From NCBI GenBank assembly GCA_964247055.1, contig OZ176051.1, forward strand, positions 6,510,001 through 6,574,000: a DNA stretch of 64,000 nucleotides, read 5' to 3'. The position numbers and the translations under genes were made by a program. Under the pieces are notes generated by a model that saw only the letters and a list, made by a program, of their open reading frames with translations, was not told where the DNA came from and ran no database searches. Of the stretch, positions 12,263 through 25,438 are shown in pieces. Within the stretch, counting starts at the first letter, position 1. Each line of letters opens with the position of its first letter. Origin of the DNA: Paragordius varius. Its lineage: Eukaryota; Nematomorpha.

Positions 12263-14786
12263 TTATATTTTATTCAACCAAGAATGTACTTATAAAATGC
12301 TTTGAGTATAGTAGCTCTATAAAATAACCCCATTTCAAATTTCTCATATTTAAATTTTCATAAATATGGACGCCCTTTTTTAAATATTTTTTAATCGCCA
12401 GATAAGAAACCTTTTTCTGCCCCCTGAACCCAGATTAAACAAAAAGTAGTATACTAAGAATCCTGATGCATTTATTAATGATCATGTAATTTAGGATATA
12501 CGTGTGTATTGAATAGTTTTGGCTTTTAGGATTATTATTATAGTTGAAATAATTGGTCTTATCGAAAAATCCCATCGCTAACTCTGCTTCTGAAATCGTG
12601 GGTATAGAAAATAACCTGATGAAAACATATATTCTGATGGAAAAATATGTCAGGATTGTCATGGTGCTTTTGGTTTTGACCCTGAGGGATTATGTTAATT
12701 TTTGTGATAAGATCCGAAAATGGCAAAGATCACTTTTTTGAATATTTTTTTAGTGAAAGCTAGAGGCATTCCAAAAAATATTAATTATTATAACATATAA
12801 AAAGCTAAATATATTTTTTAAAAAACATTTAGATGTGGGCAAGTCTCAATTTTTGGCATTTTTAAAATAATACTCTTAAATTAACGAAAAAATGAAAAGT
12901 TTGCGCAATAAAAAATTTACATATTTGCTGGGTGGGATGATAAAAAAGTCGCACTTGACTTGTAAATCAAGCGTGGCAAGTTGATGTTAACTTAAGCCAG
13001 CAAGTGTCACTTGAAGATTGGTGATAAAAACACTTAATCAAGTCTTTTACTTATGAATGTTACTTTTTGCCATCCAATTCGAATTTTACGGAAGTTGCTT
13101 TGATCATTTCAGCCAAATTTTATAACATAAGGCACAAAAAGATAAACTAATACAATATGCATATTATGAAGTTTTTCAAAGTCACCGGCACGTATTATTT
13201 ATAATATTATAAATTTTTCTAATTTTGAGCCCGGTAATAATTTTTAAGTTGATGAAACCATGCGCCCTTAGAACACTCTCTATTACTTTACCACAAAACT
13301 CATTTTATTTTGAGTCCATTTGCAAATATAATTGGATGTTTATACAATATAACATATTATTGTTTTTAATATTATCAACATTACATTCGAAATAAATTTA
13401 TCAAATAATTTCTTTACATTAGTTAATAGTGAAGTAACCTTTATCGTTTATTGTACAAAGATTTGATATTTTACAAGATTAAAAAATAATTATTTTTTAG
13501 AAATTGTCGAGAATCAATTTTTTTACTGGTTTACGGAATTGATTTCAGCATATTTTTATATGCCATGCTTAAATATTAGCAGAGTTTTTCTAAAAATTTA
13601 TCCTCTTTTGTATCCACCCGCCAAAATTTATTAAATCTAATTTATATGATTAACAATGGTTTTAAATATAAAGGTTAAATTACATACATGAATAGTTTCC
13701 AAAATAATTTTATTCATATTTTAAAATCTGTCAATTGTGCCTTAGACCACACTTGCAAAATCTATAAGTTTTACTTGATCAATTGTTTTGATTTTATGTA
13801 GTTTAGGATATATTTTGTGATATTTTATGGATAGCTTACATCCAAATAAGTTTTAAGTTGCAAAATGTGTGCAATTTTGTTATTACCAAGTATGGACCAG
13901 CGACATCAAAAGGAAATTTTTTTTATGACTGGTATAGTATCTCAAAACAAAGGGTCCATGATAATCCTTTCTTCATATATATATATATATATTTTATCGG
14001 GGGATTTTTTTTCATGCTATAATATTGTGCACTGTGTATATATTCTGATAAAATATACCAATATTTTATGGAGGTTTAGTGTTGGGCTTCACGAGCCATT
14101 AAATAAATTATACGCGAGGTAAGGGAACCATGTCGAAAAGCAAAATATGCCACATTAATATACTATAAACTCTATTTTAAATAAATATTTTATTTAATTA
14201 TGATTTTAATATGTGCGCTCTGAAAGTCTGCAATATTCTCATCGTGCTTTTGGCCTTTACGAGTAATATTCGATATTACACTTTTATGGTAATTGCTCCA
14301 TATCTAAAACTTCAAAATTTAAGAACAAAATATTTTTTCCCACAAAGCTAAATGCTTCTATTTAAAAATATTATTGATATATATGAAATATTACACAAAA
14401 CAATATTATAACATTTTGATTGATCTGAGCTTTATTAATCTAATATATTGGCCCCCTCAGAAATGGACTATTTTTTTAATGAAAGTAAAAAAGCCGAGAT
14501 ATACCATAATATATAAATATGCGGTAGATTATTTGAAAAAAATATTAATGCATACTTTGTTATTTAATTTTAAGCAAAAATTTATGATAACCTGTATTTT
14601 AGTATTTAAGTGAATGGCAAAAAGGTGAATAATTTAAGATATATATTTTAAAAACAGATTTTTTTACAATAATTAAATGACGCAAAACGTTTCCATCACC
14701 TCTTTCCTGTTATCTGGAATTAAAAAAAATTTCATATCTCCTAGTTTTACAATGATATGTTTATGGTATGTGTGCTGAACAATCCA

Positions 14787-15233
14787 TTACTTTTTGGGGA
14801 AGGTTTGCATCCCAGAGCAATTTAAAATTTTATCTTAAAGAATATGCCTTCTTTAGTTTTTTTAGGCGCCAATTTTTTTTAAAAATGTAAAATTTTAAAA
14901 GATCTCAAACTTTTTTTGTCGCCATTTTTTCCCTATAAATTTTATTGATTCGCTAAAGCAACAGGCAAACAATGGTACATTATTGTTAGATAATGTAAAT
15001 AATTAACTCCAAGTTGCTTTAGTACTACATTTTACCAGCAAAAATATGATTTTTTTTTAATATCATCTTTTTATTTCAATCGTGTTTTGGAGCTGCCCCA
15101 ATTTTGGACTCTTGAAGTCAAAAAACTGTAAAATAATAACCTTTTTTTATACGTGAGAACAATGTTTGATAATAAATTTTAACTATAAATTTACAAAATT
15201 GAGCTCTGGGATATAAAACCACACCAAAGGCAA
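14787..15233. mobile_element. MITE family A, copy 3
   Basis: About 450 bp. The left end TTACTTTTTGGGG...CATCCCAGAGCAATTT is mirrored by the right end, whose reverse complement reads CCTTTGGTGTGGTTTTATAT then CCCAGAGC. Interior landmarks (GCAACAGGCAAA, TACCAGCAAAAAT, TCGTGTTTTGGAGC, AACAATGTTTGATAAT) are in the same order as in copy 1. Confidence 0.85.
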
Positions 15234-15973
15234 GGACAAAATAATGAAAAGATAATCTCAAGTGTTTATGTCCTTTAATAAAAATAATTTTTAAAGTTTT
15301 AAAATCATTTATTCGGTAAAGAATTAAGTTAAATTGTGCCTGGATAGTTTGGAGAGCAGCTATTTTTATTAAATTTGAATCTTAAATTAGTTTTTGCATT
15401 GACAAAACTAATAATAGCCGACGACAAATGGTAATTATTTTGTGTTTTTAATTTCACAGATTAATATGTGCAAATGCTTTTGTGCTTATTTCCAAATATG
15501 GCCTACCAATTTTTTTGCGATAAAATGTGGCCAGCAAGTTATTTGTGTTGGCAACTCTGCTTTACAACGATTTTAATCACAACGCTTTTTTGAACTTAAA
15601 TTTTAACATTTTCGCAATGAAATAAATCAAATTTCAATAAAATCCAAGATTTAGTGATTATAAATTAAAACATTAAAATTCCTAAAATTATTTACAAATC
15701 TAGTTTTAATTATTTAAAAATAACTGTAGAATTTATTAAAAAACTCTTGAGTTTAACTGAAAAGATTATATTACAACATGTTTTATGATTTTTTAAATAT
15801 TAAAAATAGGTCACTGTTTTTTGTTTTAAGACATTAATCGGTTTTAGTGGTAACATTCTAATATTAGGATAATAAAAATTAATTTTATGTAATCAAAATG
15901 GAACTTAAAATTTTTCAAACAAAATAAAATACAATCTGGTTCTAGAATTTACATAGAATCCAAAAATTAAGAA

Positions 15974-18201
15974 ATGATACCAACCATTAAACATTTTCTT
16001 GAGAATTATGCCCAAATAGAAGATCGCAAATTTGATCTTTTGACGCATGAATTTGCAGCGATTGTGGAAAATGCCAATAAAATATATAAAAATATGCCCA
16101 TATCTACTCAATCCCAATCCTCAGCCAAATCATTTTCTCGTACGGTTGCAACTAAGCCCGAAAATGCAAATAAAAATTGTAATAATGCAATTATACCCTG
16201 GGATCACAACAGGGTACCTTTAGATTGGAAAGTTTTTTTGCCCGACATCTCGGTATATTCGAATGATTACATTAATGCTAGTTATTTTTCTGGAGTCGTT
16301 TCCGAAAAAGAATATATTGTAACGCAATCACCTATGTTAGAAACAATAACCGATTTCTGGCTTTGTGTTTGGCAAAATGAAATTAAAATAATTCTAATGC
16401 TCTGCAACTTGGTTGAAAACGGTAAAACTGTGTGTGAGAAATATTGGCCCAATCCGGAAGAAACTTTATCTATAAATGTACCAATTGCCATACTATCTTG
16501 CGCTAAACAGCCCCCAAAAACAAACGTTATTTTTACAATCAAGTTAATGCATGTTGATACCACAAACCTCAATGATATTGGTTTTATTAAACGGGTCATG
16601 CAAATTAAATCTTGGGAAGGTGATATACGAGAAATAACCCACTTTCAAATGCCCATGTGGAATGATCAAGGAACACCTAAGCTGGGCACAAACACGATTT
16701 TACCATATTTATTGCAAATTTCTGAACCCCTAAAAAATGATGTAATGGGAGAAATTGTCGCAAATAAAACACCGCCTGTAAAAAACAATTTATCTTCCAT
16801 CATCCTTCACGATTTGGATGGTTCATTTAGGTGTGGATTAATGATTGCCTTACTTATTATATTCAATTTGGTTGCGATGGATCGATTGGAACCAGGATTT
16901 AGCATAAGTGCTTTAGTAAAAAGTTTGTTGCAGAAAAGGCCTAAAATGGTATAACATCGATTGTTGATACGCAAAATTAAGATTAATTAATTTTTATATA
17001 TGGTCTTATGACAATTCATTTGGCATAATGACGATGTATATATATATTTTCAAATTTGGTAAAACAATTATTTATTGCATAATTTTACTAAAATTATTTA
17101 TTAATAGGAGCCATATATAATTTTTCTAAATAAAATAAATTACGTCAAAAAAAGATTGAAAATAGGACCTCTCTGGTTAATACTTAATTACCTTTTCTTT
17201 TTTTGCTTTTACCTTAGGTAGTTTAAACCTGCGCTAATTAAACTGCATTGAAAATTATTTAAGATAAAATTGAATTATCAAACATTGTTCTCATAAATTA
17301 AATAAAAAAGCTTATATTTTTTACAGTTTTGTTACTTCTAGAGTAAATATTTGGGACAGCACCACAACATGATTGAAACGAACAGCTGATATTAAAATCA
17401 AAATATATCAAGTTTTAGCTAGTTCTTAAGTTAATTATTTTTGTTTTATAACCATAATTGCCTGTGGCATGCGATTTAAAATATAAAAAAATGGTGGCAA
17501 AATTGTTTTTTGAGATGAAGGTTTTTTACAATTTTACATTTTTTAAAAAAAAATTATGTATAATGCGCCTAAAAGTATAAAGCCAGCAGTTTTTAAATTC
17601 GGATTAATATCTTAAATACTTTTTAATAAAAGTTTAAATCGTTCTGGGATATAAAACTACCCTAAAATGTAATGGATAAAAAACATTTTAAAATTGGTAT
17701 CATTTCATATCACTCAAGGAGTTGTGTACATAAAATAGGATAACACCGTTTTATTCGATATTTGACAGATAACAAGCATAGAACAGTATCAACTCATATA
17801 TGAAACATGTGCCAAATTGTTTTCCCAAAAATTAACGGCAACAACGAAAGAATTGGAATTGTTTAAGCGTGATCCTTTTGAAGATGTCACCAAGATTGAG
17901 GAATTGGCTAAATTAAGTGTGGATAGGAGAAAGATGGAAACAACCAATATATTACATTTAATCCATGTTTTGCTTATAAAAATTCAGCAAATCTATCAAG
18001 ATTTAGCTAACATAGAAACCATAATAAAGTTTCGGGTATATCAAATCGAAGCTTGCGTTATTGAAGATGCACAACTGTATAAAATGAGGGACACGTTAAA
18101 AAATGAGCTTGTGTTTGACGGCTACTATGAACACCTGGATAAAATCAAAGGTAGGAAAGGCTACACACATTTTATTTTTAGATATATGATATATTCAATG
18201 A

Positions 18202-18234
<33 letters not shown>

Positions 18235-18982
18235 ATAAAATTATACTCTAGGAAGATGTCTCATAGTATCTTGTATTAAATTTTGGTTATATTATTTAAT
18301 TTTCATACAGTTTTTAAATTTAACGCGACTCATAATTTCATCGTACAAACAAAATCACGTTGCCTGTTTTACTTATTAACCAGTAGAATAATTTAAACAT
18401 TATTTATTTTATTCAATTTAGGTATCATAATATTTTTTTAGCAAAAACACTTTTGTTTGGGATAAATGTTTTTTCTATAAATAGTAATTTGTATTTAAAG
18501 ATCGGCTTTGAAACTAATAAATCCCAATGTTAAGAATCTCATTATCATTTATTATAAATATCTCGAGATATCTTTAATTTTTGTTGATTACATACCGAAA
18601 AAATTGGTAGCATTAAACTAAATAATGAAATCATTTATACGTTAATATTTAACATAGAGCGCCTAATGACTTAATTATCAAATTTAAACCCTAATTATGA
18701 GTGCATTTTTAAGGTTCCATGCTTAAGTTATTGGATGTTTGGACCAATAAAGAACAAGTGTTTAAACAAGGAATAGTTTATGCCAATCTAAAACCGGTAA
18801 ATCAATCGCCGTCATGGATACCGGTAAAAGCTATAATACCAGAATTAGACAGTGCCAATAATAATTATAATAAAGAACTGGACAATCTATACCTAATCAG
18901 TCCCAATCAAGCTAAACAAGAAATCTGTAAAATTAATCAGGATTTAATGCATCTCACCAAACTTTGCAAAAATAAAAAATAA
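15974..18982 (+). CDS. Tyrosine-phosphatase-like protein, predicted catalytically dead
   Basis: Three exons: 15974-16948, 17769-18150, 18714-18982; 541 residues. The ATG lies 3 nt after an in-frame TAA. Residues about 75-340 form a classical PTP domain: HNRVPLDW (78-85), DYINAS (98-103), YIVTQSP (114-120), TDFWLCVW (126-133), WPD-loop equivalent WNDQGTP (229-235). The signature HCxxGxxRTG reads HDLDGSFRCG (279-288): the nucleophilic Cys is Asp280 while Arg286 remains. It cannot form the phosphocysteine intermediate and is probably a phosphotyrosine-binding or scaffolding pseudophosphatase. The WPD proline is Asn230. The overall look is nearest, from memory, to the PTPN23/HD-PTP phosphatase domain, but no BRO1 domain precedes it. 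Residues about 345-541 are mostly helical, with the motif VFKQGIVYANLKPV, and match nothing I recognise. Confidence 0.8.
17209..17672. mobile_element. MITE family A, copy 4 (inverted)
   Basis: In intron 1 of the phosphatase-like gene, opposite in orientation to copy 1. It begins TTACCTTAGGTAGTTT and ends TTCTGGGATATAAAACTACC...GTAA. The reverse-complement landmarks ATTATCAAACATTGTTCT and GCCTGTGGCATGCGATTT are present. Confidence 0.8.
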
Positions 18983-19362
18983 TACATAAATTATTTATTG
19001 TATAATAATTTTTTTTCCATTTATAATAAAATAATGTACCATGTTGTAGACACATACAATTAATTGTAGAAGCAATAATTAATATCAATACAATAAATAT
19101 AGCAAAATGACAAATTGTTTCAAAAATTATCTAAAATAATATAGAATGAATGGATGAGATTCAGGGGAAAAAAGTAACTAATATTCAACATCTATTTGTC
19201 TATTTCATGAATAAAAATTACAATTGTGCATAATTTATATATATTTTAAAATTGAATATTTTACTAATTTAAAATAAATGTGTCAAAAATGAGGGAAGCA
19301 AGAGTATGGTTTTGTTAAAATACATAATTCTCAAAATATCTATCTCACATTACAAATGTTCT
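18983..19362. other. Short spacer between convergent genes
   Basis: About 380 bp separate the stop of the phosphatase-like gene (+) from the tentative last exon of the SLC16 gene (-). Only 3' untranslated sequence is expected; nothing else is visible. Confidence 0.55.
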
Positions 19363-22300
19363 TCAGGCTATTGTATCTAATGTGTGGAAAGATTACATAC
19401 AATATGCATAAAAAACAATTTTATAGGATTTATTTTAGAGTATTTAAATTTAACATAAATTATTTTACCTGGTAACAACTTTTGAACGGTGGAATGATCA
19501 TTATTACCAATATTTTGATATAGATTTTTGCCTACAATAAACATTAAAAATAAAAATTACGGTAATAAATTTATAAATTAAAACACTTCATAAAAACTAA
19601 TAAAACTTATTAAAGATGTAAATTGGAAACATACGCAAATTATTTGGCAATCGTAATTGTTATATAAGTTGAATAGAAAAAATCATGGTAAAAATATGGT
19701 TTATTAGACTATAACTTTTGGAGTTTTGTTTGCTGTAATTCATTAAAACCAGGAGTCAAAAAGGAATTCAATGATTAAATGCAAAAAAAGTGAAATATTA
19801 TCTTTCAAAAATTACCGTCATTTTTGCGACGAGCTTTATAAATGAGCAATATACAGAATAGTAGGAAGGAAGCTAACGAGAGTAGCGCACTCATACCAAA
19901 TGTAATGACATAATTGTGCGTTATATCTACAATGAAACCTAAAACATGAGATATAAATATAGCAGTTTTGGTTGAAAAAAAAGTAATTGGCAATGACTTA
20001 TTTAGTAAGATACATATGATATTTCTACAAAAAAATTATTTTCCATATATGGAATAAATAAGTTGTAATGTATATAATATTTATCTTTTTAACGTGATCA
20101 CGCATAAATATGTTTTCAATTGAATAAACACCCATACATTGAAGTGCATCAACTACTAAATTAGATTTTATCATAATATCATTAACATAAATTTTAATTA
20201 TATATAACGCTCTTTATTTTTGCGAAACATTAGGTAAAAAATTGTATATAGCTCTAGATCGAATACAAATTGTAATTACTTATCTACCTATCATATCCAA
20301 TTATTATGTGCAACAAACCAATTTTTAATTTTTACCTTAATACATAAAAAATAAAATTACAAATAAATCGAAAAATGTAAAGTATATTTTCTTTACATAA
20401 ATAAGTACGCTTTCATAAACATTGATTTGTTTAAAGTATATAATTACAGTAAAAATTGAAATTATACGGACAAATATATTTATTTAAAAGACGACCATAC
20501 TTTTTAAAACCTTAATTTTTTTCATATAAGCTATTTAGTTGCAAAAATAGAGAATTGATTGTGTTAGAAATATATATCTCTATTTCCCAATTTGCATTTA
20601 AATCCATGAGTTATATTGAAATAAATCAAGACTTGAAAAGTATGGATGTCTTTTAGAAAAATAAATTGTCTTTTATTTTTACGTTTTGTCCGTAGATTAT
20701 CAGTTTTTACTGTAAGTGTAATATCATTTTACATCTCCTTTCCCTATTTCGTCCAAAACGAGTTTAATGTAAAAACCAAGAAATATTTGAAAATATGATA
20801 ATTATTTAAAGCTGTTTTATCTGGATAATTTCAATTTTTCCTATATAATATTATCAACCTCCCAGAGGTGGCGACACCAATATTCCAATTCCACAAGCCA
20901 TCATAGTATAACCGTAAACAAAACTAAGATTTTGTACGCCAAATAAATCGACACAAATGGTAGGACCTAAGGCAACTTTAACTCCATAAGGAAGTCCAAA
21001 CATAATAGCTGTCCCGCACAATCCCTTGTAATCTCGTGTCGTAAGCATTAACATGGTAGCTATCCCATGCAATAGGGTACAAATGTTAAAGATCCAACAT
21101 TTAAATGAATTAAACGTTGGTTGTTGATTCATACCACTAAGAGTATTGGCTTCGATACGAGGTGTTTTGGGTGAATTTGTCTCATCACTTAAGCAAGATG
21201 ATGTATCATTAGAACTTAAATTATTATTATTATTCTCTTCCAAAACAAATCTTTTATTGGGTTGGTGTTCCCTGTGGCCTTGTCGACGTGACAGATGGCG
21301 TTTAAACCTAGTTAAAATAAATTAAGTTTAACAATATAGTGTCAAATATAAAATGTGAAATGGGTTGTTATCAACTGTAAACCGCCTTATAGGCTTTTAA
21401 CTAAATAGTTCTATATATGGAATTAAACAATTTGCAATAAGATCTAAGGATAACATACGGTGTTAATTTTACATATATCTTGACAATAGTGGTTAAGCCA
21501 TAAAAGCAATTTTTATATAAAATTATTTATATTTCTTAGCTGAATATAAAAATATTGTTGATTATTGAAATAGTTTTACATTTAATTTTTTGGTGCAGCT
21601 ATTAAGCTAAGTATATATTATCTAAAATTTGGATTATATGAGGTACTTCGCATCTATAACTCAAATTGGTAATAACGCTTATAATTGAAATAGTTACTAT
21701 TTCAAGACTAATTTCCCATATTTATATTAGTTTTTTGCAAATATTAACTAAAAAAGTCTTCTCAACATATATGTGGCCAACATAAATGGCTTTGCGAGTC
21801 ATTTTTGGATCAAAAAATCCAACGGATCGTATTCACAAAATATATTGACATTAAAAAATGTTATATATTTAAACAAAAGACAGTTAAAAGTATATTAATC
21901 TAACAATTTTTGATGGTTTATTGCTGACATTAAGAATGACTCACTAAAATTTGTTAAAGAAAATCAATTTTACTTAGATTTAAAACTGTATATAAAGTTT
22001 TTCAAGGCTGCCAAATATTTCGGACAGGGCACCGTGTGTAAGATACCCAGGTATAAAATTATCCTTACCAATTGTACAAGGTGTCACATGAACCCGCAAT
22101 CAAATTCCCAACCATCCCACTAATCATAATGACAGAAAAAATCCAAGCGGCATTCAGTGCAGGTTTAACCTTACGATCCCCAATCAAGAAATCAAACAAT
22201 AAATGCATAACTATGAAAATGGATGCAGTCCAAAGAGCTGATAAGCAAACGAACAATAGGAAAACTGGATCTCGCCAATATGCGCTATTATTATTACTTT

Positions 22301-25300
22301 TTTGTATATCATCATCCCCTATTACGCCATCTTCAGTGGTTGTAATATCATGTTCAATATGTTTTAGCAATTTAGACGGTGTAGTCGTTTGTTTATGTAA
22401 GCCTGCAAATATAAAAATGAGAAAAGACATGAAAGGGTTTAAATATTAATTAATGTTTTTTCCGAATATACCATTTTTCCAAATTCACCCTAAAAATAAA
22501 TTATGTTTTTTTGGGGCAATTAGAACTCATTAATAGGAAAAAATTCTTTATGGCATAATTTTTTTACTGCATTATGTATATATAAAGGAAATATTTTTAT
22601 ATATAAAAAAATATATAGGCAATTTTTATATTTAAAAACTCAAAATTTGTTTTAGAGTGAATTTGAAATATTCGTAAAAGAATTTGAGGGTGACTTTGAG
22701 GTGTGAATGATATATTGTCAAACTTGTCAAACATTATTGTTTTATTAAAAAATTTAACTCTTCAATTTAATATTGTTTACTTTTCCTGGAAAAACGGTTA
22801 AATATAATAAAGTATGATACATTTGTTTTTTGGTCAAATATTGATTGTATATATGAACATCTTTAAATTTTATAAAAAAATCAAATCAAAAATGTTTCAA
22901 ACATATATATATATATAATAAGTTAACAAATTTAATTGCACCTACTTGAAGGCGATGACACCATTTCGACATTAGGCGCAATATCTGTGTTAGGATAGGG
23001 GGAAACCGTAATAAAATTGGGTCCTTGTTCATTAACATCGTTGTTTTGAATCAAATCAGTCACTTGTGAAGGTACGTTAGTTTGATCAACAAGTTCATTA
23101 TCTATACTAACCACTGATTTAGTGTTTGTCGAATTTAGTGAAGATGATTTCGAGCTACTTGTAATTATGTTTAAGGGGCCATTTCTTTTATCATCCTTAT
23201 TACTGTTGTTCCCCCAAAATCGCCAATTTTTCTTTTTTCCATCACTACGACCAGATGGTGGTGTAAACTCTTGAGAATTATTAGCAAGTCTAGTCAAATT
23301 TTGGGGCGGGAAAGGTAGAAATAAGCAAGAAAAAACAACCGTTTGAAACATTAAACCACCCAGGGTTAGGAAAGCACCTCGGAATCCAAACTTTAGTATA
23401 AGCTTGTAAACGAGGGGCGGAAGTAATAGTGTCCCAAGACTTCCACCCGCTAAACTAAGGGCCTGAGCCATACTGCGTTGAGACGTGCGGGTAAAATAGG
23501 CACCGACAGCCACGACGGATGGTACATGCATAAGACCATAAGCAAACCCTAAAGTCAAAATTTTAATTAATTTTCGCCTTAAATGTCATATTCATATATC
23601 GGAGTAATTATAGTTTATAATCAAGTTTTACAGATTTAAACACTCCATTACCTTTTTTGATATAGTTTCCTATCCCAGAACGACTTAAAATTTTATTATC
23701 TTAAGTGGTATTTAAGGTATTAGCCAAAATCTAAAAATTTTGCTCTTAACCTTTTAGGCGCATTATAAAAAAACTTTTTATAAAAAAATCCTCATATCAA
23801 ACTGTTTAGCCGCCATTTTTTTCTATAATTTTTTTAATCAATGGAGCAGGCAAATAAATATATATGATATAAACTATAAAAAGCTTTTCAACTACATTAC
23901 ACCAGCAAAAATTAATATATTTTATTTTAATAGCTGAAGCTGTCCCAGTTTAAATCCGTAGAAATCACAACTGTAAAAAATATATGCTTTTTTATTTGAT
24001 ATACATGAGAAGAATGTTTGATATAACTAAAATAAATTTTAAAACTGTATTTTATTTACAAAAATGACTATTACCCCAAAAGGTTAAAAGGTAATAAAGT
24101 GTTAGTTTTTGATAAATAAATTATCTATCCGTCATTTACCATTTCATAATCTAAGTATAATTTACAGTTGAAATTCACCCTAAAATAAATTATATGTTCT
24201 TTAATATCAAAAATTACTTATATTTTATATTTTTTAAAATAAGAAATTACGTTTAAAATTAATATAATACCGAAAAAATAATTGACTATGCCATAAGATT
24301 ATATTTCTTATTAATAATTGACTATGTTAAGCCGAAAAGACAATCTATTTTTAGGGTTAATTTGAATTGTAAATGGTATATAATAGGCTAAAAATTTTAA
24401 AACTAAAACCTTGAAATGATTGAAAAATTTTCTATTGAAAGAATAACACAATTACCATTTATAGTTATAGGTAAAAACTTTTTATTAAAAAAATTTAGCA
24501 TCTTAATTTTACAAAGGATGCTATTTTAGTAGTATGAAAACAATAACTACGTGTGAAGTTAAACCAATATACTGCGGTAAGATTGGTTAATTTTAACTTT
24601 CTAGGATTATTGTTTTGATGTAAACCAAGTTTTTACCAAATATTTAAACAGGTGAAAAATTGGTAAATGCAAAAAAATGTAATATTTTATATAAAAACAA
24701 AAGAACAAAAAACCCATTAATTATAACAAAACAGTGTGATACCAGTTAAATAAAATAAACAAGTAAAAATTTGGCAGAAATCAATTAATATCAATCAATT
24801 TTTGATAACTAATTCTTTTGCCAAAAATGAGAGAAACTAAATCAAAACTAAAGTTACAATATATATATACCTTTAGAAATAAATTATACATAATTTGTTA
24901 AAATAATTATTTACCAACTATAAGTCCTATGGTAATATACAGGTAATAAATGGATGTTGCAAAATAACTTAGAGCTAGGCCAATCCCGTTTAACAAACTT
25001 CCAGAAACTATTAGAATACGCCAGTTATATCGCTTTAGAAGAATACTAACAAGCGGTCCTAAAATGAAATAAATTTAGGAAAAAATTTAAAGAAAATAAA
25101 AATATCTGATTTTTACATTAAATAATACCTGAAAAATAGAATACAGCCGATTGAATACTGTTAAACCAAGCCGTCGTACCGCGTGTGGTTCCAAAATGTT
25201 TCATCAAAACATTAAGAAATACACTAAAAGACATGCTAGTTCCAAATAAAACAAAATGATTTAGCATAGCTGATACTAGGACCACATAGGACCATGGAGA

Positions 25301-25339
25301 ATCCGGTCGTGCTTGAAAATAATTATGCATGCTTTGCAT
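19363..25339 (-). CDS. Monocarboxylate transporter family protein (SLC16, MFS)
   Basis: Exons: 25339-25129, 25058-24915, 23548-22946, 22402-22069, 21307-20859, 19938-19816, 19531-19469, and a tentative last exon 19376-19363 (adds four residues and TGA); about 646 residues. The N-terminus RPDSPWSYVVLV corresponds to the family TM1 motif (PDGGWGW). Later hydrophobic segments follow the MCT pattern: GPLVSILLKRYNWR, GFAYGLMHVPSVVAVGAYF (TM4-5), a long polar central loop rich in Ser/Asn after TM6, then six more membrane segments. A second Asn-rich stretch (EENNNNNLSSNDTSS) lies in the cytosolic loop coded by exon 5. Expected role: proton-linked or facilitated transport of small monocarboxylates or related solutes at a membrane; the substrate cannot be told. 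The start could also be Met at 25330. Introns hold four MITEs. Only the final exon is uncertain. Confidence 0.88.
20447..20712. mobile_element. Mariner-like MITE, intact ends
   Basis: 266 bp in an SLC16 intron, flanked on both sides by TA. The left end CAGTAAAAATTGAAATTATA pairs with the right end, whose reverse complement is CAGTAAAAACTGATAATCTA; both continue into CGGACAAA-type sequence. CAGT termini with TA target duplication are typical of Tc1/mariner non-autonomous elements. No coding capacity. Confidence 0.85.
22471..22707. mobile_element. MITE family C, copy 1
   Basis: SLC16 intron. Left end CCAAATTCACCCTAAAAATA and right end GAGGGTGACTTTGAGG are inverted; the interior AATAAATTATG...TTTATGGCATAATTT matches the other copies. 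The right end has drifted. Confidence 0.65.
23648..24087. mobile_element. MITE family A, copy 5
   Basis: SLC16 intron. Left end TTACCTTTTTTGATATAGTT then TATCCCAGAACGACTT; right end TTACCCCAAAAGGTTAA. Interior landmarks GAGCAGGCAAATAAA, CACCAGCAAAAATTA and AGAATGTTTGATAT are in order. Confidence 0.8.
24158..24378. mobile_element. MITE family C, copy 2
   Basis: Same SLC16 intron as family A copy 5. Left end AGTTGAAATTCACCCTAAAA; right end TAGGGTTAATTTGAATTGTA then AATGGTATA, the inverse of the family terminus TACCATTTACAATTCAAATT. Confidence 0.7.
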
Positions 25340-25438
25340 CCGATAGATAATATTTAAGAAAAAAAATTTATTAATTTGAATCAAACCGACAAGCAAAACA
25401 ACTGATGTATACAACACATTTTTATATTAGGCTTTACC
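25340..25438. promoter_or_regulatory. Bidirectional promoter interval SLC16 / HSD17B10
   Basis: Only 99 bp lie between the divergent start codons of the SLC16 gene (25339, minus) and HSD17B10 (25439, plus), so promoters and 5' leaders of both genes must lie in or overlap this interval or the neighbouring exons. No clear TATA box is assignable. This is inferred from spacing. Confidence 0.55.

Larger units (their letters stand above)
11861..15973. other. Spacer between divergent genes
   Basis: Head-to-head spacer between PDIA3 (-) and the phosphatase-like gene (+). It contains one partial and one full MITE family A copy, given separately. Elsewhere I see no supported gene. The open stretches at 12553-12741, 13865-14122 and 14374-14613 show no family resemblance or splice logic and are interrupted by AT repeats. 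Confidence 0.55.

Noticed and set aside
16282-16599. Minus-strand 105-codon ORF
   Set aside because: Antisense shadow of the phosphatase-like exon.
22072-22449. Plus-strand 125-codon ORF
   Set aside because: Antisense shadow of SLC16 exon 22402-22069, whose minus-strand reading matches membrane segments.
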